DNA of 20,008 bases from the NCBI GenBank assembly GCA_966249405.1, contig CBINDO010000134.1, positions 1-20,008 of the forward strand, read 5' to 3'. Below are positions 1 to 4,806 of this stretch, one piece after another. This DNA is from SZUA-265 sp966249405 (GTDB lineage: Bacteria > Myxococcota_A > Polyangia > Polyangiales > Polyangiaceae). Each line of letters starts with the position of its first letter. Position 1 is the stretch's first letter. Made by a program: the position numbers and the translations under genes. Below the pieces are notes generated by a model. That model did no database searches. It had not been told where the DNA came from and saw only the letters and a program-made list of their open reading frames with translations.

Positions 1-229
1 CGGAGGGCTCGGGGACGTCGGAAGGGGGGGGGGACGTCGGGGGCGGCGCAGCGGTCGGTTCAGTCGGCGCGGATTCAGCCGGTGTGGTCGGAGCTGTGGT
101 CAAGCCAGGTGGCGGCTCCGACGTTTGGCCCAGCGCCATCGGGATCTGCGACGCGACCTGCAGCACGGCGAGTGCACTCAGGCCAGTGCGAGCGCATCGG
201 CGCTCAAACCATCGGAACTTCGAGGTCAC
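1..229 (-). CDS. N-terminal part of a secreted, Pro/Thr-rich protein (truncated by window edge)
   Basis: Reading frame of 76 codons opening at a GTG (227-229) and still open at base 1, so only the N-terminus is present. The start is supported by GGGAG (237-241) seven bases upstream and a possible promoter further up. The product begins with a basic stretch (MTSKFRWFERRCAR), then a moderately hydrophobic segment ending in PMALG before QTSE, which reads as a Sec signal peptide of about 34 residues. After it comes a Pro/Thr/Ala/Glu-rich linker (residues 35-76). A run of ten C (coding strand, 33 to 24) encodes part of that linker. Position after a Ton operon suggests an outer-membrane receptor or other exported client, but no folded domain is visible, so function is unknown. 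Confidence that the gene is real is good; confidence in its role is low. Confidence 0.7.
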   Translation of the reverse strand, partial: MTSKFRWFERRCARTGLSALAVLQVASQIPMALGQTSEPPPGLTTAPTTPAESAPTEPTAAPPPTSPPPSDVPEPS

Positions 230-236
230 GTGGGGT

Positions 237-241
237 CTCCC
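237..241 (-). promoter_or_regulatory. Ribosome binding site for the gene starting at 229
   Basis: GGGAG on the minus strand, seven bases before a GTG codon. It fixes the start of the left-edge secreted protein gene, which has no ATG upstream of its signal peptide. Confidence 0.55.
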
Positions 242-279
242 AAGGTGGCAACGTCTGCGCGCGGCTTTCCGCTGCCGTC

Positions 280-308
280 CTTATACCGAGCATGACCATT
301 CAGATAAA
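280..308 (-). promoter_or_regulatory. Possible sigma-70-like promoter for the left-edge gene
   Basis: On the minus strand TATAAG (285-280) is a good -10 match; TTTATC (308-303), 17 bases upstream, is a weak -35. It lies between the terminator at 374-400 and the GTG at 229, where a promoter for an independently transcribed gene is expected. Myxobacterial promoters often diverge from this consensus, so this is tentative. Confidence 0.3.
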
Positions 309-369
309 GCTCAGCGGTGGCCGCGACCGCGAGCGATCCGCCGGGCGACGATCGTTCATTACACACAAA

Positions 370-402
370 ACCAAAAGGCGCCGCGGAGGGCGACGCCTTT
401 AC
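370..402 (-). terminator. Intrinsic terminator of the Ton operon
   Basis: An 11-bp stem (374-384 with 390-400, one G-U pair) with a five-base loop. On the minus strand AAAGGCGTCGC pairs with GCGGCGCCTTT and the hairpin is followed by TTTTGGTTTTG. It lies 36 bases after the stop of the last exbD gene and before the independent gene starting at 229. On the plus strand no coding region ends here. Confidence 0.8.
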
Positions 403-435
403 GAAAGCCGGTCCGGAACTCCGGCGGCAGCTCGG

Positions 436-849
436 TCAGTTCGATGGCTCGGTGACGACGGCGAGGGTCTCGGCCCCTGCGCCTCGCGCCACGTCCATCA
501 ATCGAATCACCTCGCCGTAGGGCGCTTCTTCGTGCGCCTTGAAGAACACGACCTTCTTACGCACGTTTTTGAGCCGCTCGGACAAGCGGGTAGCAAGGGA
601 CGTGGTTGGGATCTCGCTGTTGTTGAGCAACAGCTTGCGGTCGGCGGTGTATTCGATCATCACCGAGGTGGTCTGCACCGGCGGCTGGTCCGAATCGTCC
701 TCTTGCGGGACGTTTGCGGTGAGGTGCTTCAACATCGAGGGCGTCAGCACCATGAAGATGATGAGCAACACCAGGACGATGTCCACCAGCGGGGTGACGT
801 TGATTGATGCTTGGGCGCCTTTGCCCGACTTGCCTACGTCCATTGCCAT
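436..849 (-). CDS. exbD: ExbD/TolR family biopolymer transport protein (second copy)
   Basis: A 137-residue protein of usual ExbD length. A short cytoplasmic N-terminus is followed by one transmembrane segment (about residues 22-40). This carries the family signature NVTPLVDIVLVLLIIFM, with Asp23 corresponding to the proton-path aspartate essential in ExbD and TolR. The rest (about 45-137) is the periplasmic domain. Family knowledge: ExbD works with ExbB to couple proton flow to movement of TonB. The ATG is supported by GGAGG eight bases upstream. It lies 18 bp after the first exbD gene and is the last gene before the terminator at 374-400. The two ExbD copies share the membrane signature but differ strongly in the periplasmic part, so they are probably distinct subunits and not a recent duplication. 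TolR is an alternative name; the adjacent TonB favours ExbD. Confidence 0.93.
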   Translation of the reverse strand: MAMDVGKSGKGAQASINVTPLVDIVLVLLIIFMVLTPSMLKHLTANVPQEDDSDQPPVQTTSVMIEYTADRKLLLNNSEIPTTSLATRLSERLKNVRKKVVFFKAHEEAPYGEVIRLMDVARGAGAETLAVVTEPSN

Positions 850-867
850 GGTTCAGTCCTCCGACAA

Positions 868-1365
868 TCAGTGGGCTTCGGGAGCCTTGTTGGAATGTGC
901 AGCCTCTTCCGTGCCCAGGACGATATCGTCGATGCCAGACTTCTGCAGGGTTTGCATGGTCTTGCGCATGTAGCCGTAAGGTGCACGTGAGTCGCCCTTC
1001 AAGAAGATCGTCTTGTTCGGATTGCGGCGCCGCTCTTCGCTCACCGCCCGTGGCAGGTCTTCGAGGCGTCCAACGCGGCTCGACCCCACGTAGACTTCCT
1101 TTTCACGCGTGACCGAGATGATGATGTCGTTACCGTCGTCGGGTTTACGCGAGTGATTCTCCGTACGCGGTAAGTCGACCGCCACGCCGCTTGCGATCAT
1201 GGGCGTCACGACCATGAAGATGATGAGCAAAACCAACACCACGTCGACGAGCGGCGTGATGTTGATGTCGGACTTTACCTCGGCAACATGCGTGTCGTCA
1301 TGGACGGCAAGCATGGTGCGGATCGCGCGCAGCCGGGCACCGGTACTTGATGCCGACTTTGCCAC
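868..1365 (-). CDS. exbD: ExbD/TolR family biopolymer transport protein (first copy)
   Basis: A 165-residue ExbD-family protein. A longer N-terminal cytoplasmic tail (1-33) precedes the transmembrane segment (about 39-58), with signature NITPLVDVVLVLLIIFM and the conserved Asp41. A periplasmic domain follows (about 60-150) and a His/Lys-rich C-terminal tail. The start is a GTG that abuts the exbB stop (TGAGTG), with GGAG nine bases upstream, which implies translational coupling. An internal ATG at residue 18 (1314) would give a more usual N-terminus but has no visible Shine-Dalgarno. Together with the next gene it makes an operon with one ExbB and two ExbD proteins, a layout also known from the one-TolQ/two-TolR motor AglRQS of Myxococcus. 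Family assignment is secure; TolR-like naming cannot be excluded. Confidence 0.92.
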   Translation of the reverse strand: MAKSASSTGARLRAIRTMLAVHDDTHVAEVKSDINITPLVDVVLVLLIIFMVVTPMIASGVAVDLPRTENHSRKPDDGNDIIISVTREKEVYVGSSRVGRLEDLPRAVSEERRRNPNKTIFLKGDSRAPYGYMRKTMQTLQKSGIDDIVLGTEEAAHSNKAPEAH

Positions 1366-2133
1366 TCAGACGGGCTCCGTGTATGACGGACGGGGAGCAG
1401 CGTGAATCGCAGTTGCGTTACCGAGCTCCATGTTGGCGCGGCGGGTCTTGTGAGCGAGCCGATCCACGAGCTCACCCGTGGCGTCGTCGACCAGGCCAGC
1501 GATCTGCTCCATCTTGGTGGTGAAGAAGTTGAAGAACCACACCGCGCCGATGGCCACCGCGAGGCCCACGGCCGTGGTCAACAACGCCTCGGCGATACCC
1601 GCGGACACCGTGGCCAAACCACCGCCGCCTGCGCTCGGATCAGCCATCATCTGGAAGGCGGTGATGATACCGAACACCGTACCGAACAAGCCGACGAACG
1701 GAGCCGAAGAGGCGATGGTCGCGAGCACGGGGAGACCCTTCGACAGACCCGCCATCTCACGCTTCTTCGCGCGATCCATGGTGCGTGCGACGGAGTGAAC
1801 CAACAGTTCCAACTCCACGCTGTCAGAGGCTGCCGAGCCAAGCTCGGACAAACCCTGGCGGAACTCCTTGAGCCCGTTCATGATCACGCGAGCCAACGGA
1901 GCGTCGTCGAAGTCGGTCTCCAGCTTGGCGGCCTCTTCGAGCTTGCCTTTGGGGCTCAGGTGCGGCTGCAGGGCAGCGATGAACTCCAGTGAGCGGCGAC
2001 GGCCTTTGCCGAACGTGATGAATCGTTCCAACGCGATTCCAATGGCCCACATCGACATCGCAAGCAGGATGATGACCACCGCTCGCGCGATGAAACCCAT
2101 TTGGCTCCACAGGCCGATTAATGAAAAATCCAT
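1366..2133 (-). CDS. exbB: ExbB/TolQ/MotA family proton channel protein
   Basis: A 255-residue inner-membrane protein. Transmembrane segments are visible at about 13-37, 135-160 and 180-203. The last two contain the family hallmarks APFVGLFGTVFGIITAF and GIAEALLTTAVGLAVAI, which line the proton channel in ExbB. A cytoplasmic helical region lies between segments 1 and 2 (about 40-130), and a C-terminal cytoplasmic tail runs from 205. Family knowledge: pentameric ExbB encloses an ExbD dimer and uses the proton motive force to energise TonB. The start ATG at 2133 has AAGGA about ten bases upstream. The gene is followed without a gap by the first exbD gene and preceded, after 80 bp, by tonB. TolQ is the alternative, but the tonB neighbour makes ExbB the better call. 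Confidence 0.94.
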   Translation of the reverse strand: MDFSLIGLWSQMGFIARAVVIILLAMSMWAIGIALERFITFGKGRRRSLEFIAALQPHLSPKGKLEEAAKLETDFDDAPLARVIMNGLKEFRQGLSELGSAASDSVELELLVHSVARTMDRAKKREMAGLSKGLPVLATIASSAPFVGLFGTVFGIITAFQMMADPSAGGGGLATVSAGIAEALLTTAVGLAVAIGAVWFFNFFTTKMEQIAGLVDDATGELVDRLAHKTRRANMELGNATAIHAAPRPSYTEPV

Positions 2134-2178
2134 GTTCTTCGTTTCCTTGAGTCGGTATTCGTTTCGGGTGAGACGTTC

Positions 2179-2194
2179 GCGACGTTGTCGTCGC
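2179..2194 (-). other. Small hairpin in the tonB-exbB gap
   Basis: Perfect 6-bp stem GCGACG/CGTCGC with a four-base loop, in the 80-bp spacer between the tonB stop and the exbB start. There is no U tract, so it is not an intrinsic terminator. It could act as an mRNA processing or stability element that separates expression of tonB from exbB; this is inference only. Confidence 0.3.
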
Positions 2195-2213
2195 TGGAAG
2201 TACTGGTGAGCCG

Positions 2214-2957
2214 TTAGTTGGCTCGGATCACGTAAGGCTGGCTGTAGCAGAAAGGCGTGGCTACGCCGTTGAGGGTCAGTGGGTGATAACGCCAGCGACG
2301 CATGGCCGTCGTTACCGCGCCGTCTACGGCGCCACCCGCGGATTTCGAGATGCTGACGCCGGTCACCCCGCCGTTGGCGCCAACGCAGATGCGGGCGATG
2401 GTGCGGTACTCCACGTCGCCGTTCATCAGAGCCTTGGGCAACTCGGCACGGTAGGGAGGCACCTGCGGGTTGATTGCTAGTTGCTTCTTACCTTGCGCGA
2501 AGGTCAAGTTCTGCGGCCCAGCGGGCTTGGGAGGAGGCGGGGGGGTTCCGACGACACCGCCGACTACACCCCCGACGACGCCACCAGCTACACCGCCGGC
2601 AACGCCGCCCTCTACTCCGTTGTCCTCTTCCTCTTCCTGTTCGGGTTCGGGTTCGGGTTCTTTTTGCTCGTCGTCCTTGGGTTGAACCAAGGTTTGAGGC
2701 TTTTCCACCTTCGTCTTCGTCTTCTTGGACGACGACTTCTTGGGTGGCGGAGGCGGCGGAGGTGGCGGAGGTGGCGGAGGTGCCGCCGTCAAGCTGACGC
2801 GCACCGACGGCATGGGCATCTCGTCCACCTGCCACAAAGAGTGAGCAACGCCGCCGACCAACGCCAGGCCGTGTGCAGCGAGTGAGACACTGAGCATGAT
2901 CCGCCGCCACTTCTGCGGACGGGCATCGGGCTTCTCGAGGAGCGCTTCAAAAGCCAT
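2214..2957 (-). CDS. tonB: TonB family energy transducer
   Basis: A 247-residue protein with TonB architecture. The N-terminus is cytoplasmic, followed by one transmembrane anchor (about 21-42) containing Ser25 and His29 with the S-x3-H spacing of E. coli TonB Ser16/His20. A long periplasmic linker follows: thirteen consecutive Pro (60-72), a Lys/Ser-rich patch, an acidic Glu/Pro tract (about 97-112), five Gly-Gly-Val type tetrads (117-137) and a second short Pro run. The C-terminal TonB domain is at about 165-245 (RWRYHPLTLNG region). Family knowledge: the C-terminal domain binds the TonB box of outer-membrane receptors. The ATG lies 2 bp after the stop of the TPR lipoprotein gene, so the two are almost certainly co-transcribed. 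The linker style is typical of myxobacterial TonB proteins. Confidence 0.93.
   Translation of the reverse strand: MAFEALLEKPDARPQKWRRIMLSVSLAAHGLALVGGVAHSLWQVDEMPMPSVRVSLTAAPPPPPPPPPPPPPKKSSSKKTKTKVEKPQTLVQPKDDEQKEPEPEPEQEEEEDNGVEGGVAGGVAGGVVGGVVGGVVGTPPPPPKPAGPQNLTFAQGKKQLAINPQVPPYRAELPKALMNGDVEYRTIARICVGANGGVTGVSISKSAGGAVDGAVTTAMRRWRYHPLTLNGVATPFCYSQPYVIRAN
2547..2609 (-). repeat. In-gene 12-bp-period repeat encoding Gly-Gly-Val-Val/Ala tetrads of TonB
   Basis: Five imperfect copies of a four-codon unit (GGVA, GGVA, GGVV, GGVV, GGVV) in the TonB linker. The period is a multiple of three, so copy-number change would lengthen or shorten the linker without a frameshift. Confidence 0.75.
2742..2780 (-). 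repeat. In-gene 9-bp tandem repeat encoding the TonB poly-proline tract
   Basis: Four copies of CCTCCGCCA (the third ending in G) followed by CCC encode thirteen consecutive prolines. Slippage by whole units would keep the frame and alter the reach of the TonB linker across the periplasm. Confidence 0.8.
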
Positions 2958-2959
2958 GA

Positions 2960-4018
2960 TTATTCTTTGTCCTTGTCGGTCTCACTGGCTGCCGGTTGGG
3001 GCGCTTCTCCGCCCGCACCCGCAGGAGCCGCCTGCGCCGTCTGAGCAGCGGCTTTCTTCGCCCATTCGTTGGCTTGTTGAATGAGTGACTCCCAAGTTTC
3101 CGGGGTGCCGAGGTAGGCCAGGGCCTTTTGCCTCAACAGCAACCCCGTGTAGATCATTGCCTCACCGTAGTCGGCGCGGATCTCGAGTGCGCGAGCCAGA
3201 TGTTTCAAGCCCAGGTCGGCGAGCTCGATGCGCTTCTGGCCGACGATGTCACCCACGCTGAACAAGGAGGGGACCTGACCGGGCTTGAGGTCCGCGAGTA
3301 GCTCGGGAGGCACGTTCGGATTGAGGGCATTCGGCCTTGGGTCATAACTGGCAGCCATGCCTTTGCCGCCGGATTCCAGGAGCCGATTGAAGAGCAAAAC
3401 GCCGATCGAGTAGTGGCCGTCCGGGTCATTGGGCGCGAGTTCGGCGCGCTTGAGCTGCCACTCGAAGCTCTCGTTCCATTTGCCCCAGCGGTCGTACACC
3501 TGGATCAGTGCGTTAACCGCGAGCATGCTCTTTGGGTTCTTCTGGAACTCCGCAAGGTACATCTTCTCGAGGTCTTCGTAGCGATTGGCGTCGAAGAGCG
3601 TTTGCTCGTAGAGCTGGGCCCCACGTTCATCTTGGGGCGCAATCTCCCTCAGACGCTTGAACTGGGCGAGGGCACAGTCGGCAGCTTTCTGGGATTGCTC
3701 GTTGCCCGCCCCCACGTCCATCATCTGGCGGCAGGCCAGCCCGTGGTTCAGTGCCGAGATCGGGAACTCTGGAAATATCTGCTGTGATTCTTCGTAGGCC
3801 GCGACCGCCGCCTGGTAGTTGCCCTCGCGGAAGAGTTCGTTGCCTTTCCGAGCAGCGTGGCGGGCCCTGAGCTCCGCGCATCCGGAGGCCCCTGCGACTA
3901 GCCCGAACACCGCTAGACCACACGTCGCGAGGCGACCGAGCTTTGCAAGACTACCGAGTTTTCCCCGCTGCTTTCCTCGCCGCGAAAGCATGGTCTGGGA
4001 AGGTTGGGTTACAGACAT
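2960..4018 (-). CDS. TPR-repeat lipoprotein, first gene of the Ton operon
   Basis: A 352-residue predicted lipoprotein. The long basic N-terminus (1-33) leads into a hydrophobic segment and the lipobox ASGC, with Cys47 as the lipid-anchoring residue. Helical repeats of TPR type follow (roughly 55-88, 108-195 and 265-310; for example KGNELFREGNYQAAVAAYEE), then an Ala/Pro/Glu-rich tail ending in DKDKE. TPR domains are protein-interaction scaffolds; no enzymatic motif is seen. The ATG at 4018 is preceded by a weak purine stretch (AGAGAA). An ATG nine codons later (3991) gives a shorter signal peptide but has no better ribosome binding site, so the start is uncertain within these two. The stop lies 2 bp before tonB, which suggests a periplasmic partner of the Ton complex or of its outer-membrane client. 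Confidence 0.85.
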   Translation of the reverse strand: MSVTQPSQTMLSRRGKQRGKLGSLAKLGRLATCGLAVFGLVAGASGCAELRARHAARKGNELFREGNYQAAVAAYEESQQIFPEFPISALNHGLACRQMMDVGAGNEQSQKAADCALAQFKRLREIAPQDERGAQLYEQTLFDANRYEDLEKMYLAEFQKNPKSMLAVNALIQVYDRWGKWNESFEWQLKRAELAPNDPDGHYSIGVLLFNRLLESGGKGMAASYDPRPNALNPNVPPELLADLKPGQVPSLFSVGDIVGQKRIELADLGLKHLARALEIRADYGEAMIYTGLLLRQKALAYLGTPETWESLIQQANEWAKKAAAQTAQAAPAGAGGEAPQPAASETDKDKE

Positions 4019-4806
4019 AAAGATTCTCTGGGGCTGCAAGTGGGAGACACTTCCCGCGGGCCCTGCCAGTAAGGCGCTGTGTGCATACACAAGCCGTTGC
4101 GTTGCTGCAAGGGAACGTTTCCTCGTACTTGCATCGTCCGCATTGGTGTCGGAGCGCTCTCTGGATTCACGACAAAGCGTAGGAATCGCTCCCAATGCGG
4201 TGGCATTCGATCGTTCCACGAAACCTGGACGTGGGTTGCGCGCGCGAGATTCACTTGCATCCGCAGCCCCCCCAAAAACGGGTGAAACTTCCGAGCTTGG
4301 CCCCCGCTGCGGGTAGGTCGTAGTTGGGTCGTGTACGGCGGGTTGGCGCGTGTCCGGGCTTGGGCGCGCGGTACCGGAACTGCCACATGGGTGCCGTACC
4401 CCGAGGTCGAGCACGCCGTAACCGGGGCTTGCGAGACGGAGCGTGGGCTGCCGACTGCAACCGTTTCCAAAACGACACGCCGTCGTTGCAAGGGGGGCAT
4501 GGGCCGCATCACACCCGAAACCGAGTGCCGGTCACGGCTCGCGACAGGCGGCATGTAGTTGGGAAGGGTGCACACGTAGCCTTCGCCCATTTGATACACG
4601 CAACACCCCGTTCCCTCGGCGAACGGCCGCATCCGCGTCGCGAAATCGACGTGCTGATGGTCGCAAGTACACTCTTCGCAGAATCAATGGGCACTAGCCG
4701 AATCTCGTTAAAGGCAAAACTGCCCAGACCGTTCCCCTGCCGAGGCCAATGGAGTGGCACTGGGCAACTCCTCGCCATCTTTGACGAACAAGAAAAAGGG
4801 GATCGA
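4019..4806. other. 788-bp divergent intergenic region, no convincing gene
   Basis: This stretch separates the leftward Ton operon from the rightward RTX gene and should carry both promoters, but I see no strong -35/-10 pair or operator. Plus-strand codons continuous with the RTX frame run from 4324 but read as Arg-rich noise ahead of the true signal peptide. On the minus strand an open frame (4632-4009) encodes, in its first 45 or so codons, a Cys-containing stretch that looks more protein-like than the remainder; it is listed as a finding, not as a gene. Confidence 0.6.
4796..4802 (+). promoter_or_regulatory. Ribosome binding site of the RTX gene
   Basis: AAGGGGA four bases before the ATG at 4807. 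It decides this start over the long in-frame upstream extension and puts a lipoprotein-type signal peptide at the very N-terminus. Confidence 0.65.

Noticed and set aside
82..807. Long plus-strand open frame at the left end
   Set aside because: It is antisense to the second exbD gene and to the secreted-protein start; its translation is Arg/His-rich with no domain, while the minus strand encodes clear ExbD motifs.
4078..4110. TTGCAG-17-TATGCA on the minus strand as a Ton operon promoter
   Set aside because: Only three of six matches in each box; too weak to list as a promoter.
4324..4806. In-frame N-terminal extension of the RTX protein (161 codons)
   Set aside because: Its translation is Arg-rich without a fold, and a good ribosome binding site and signal peptide occur at the ATG at 4807.
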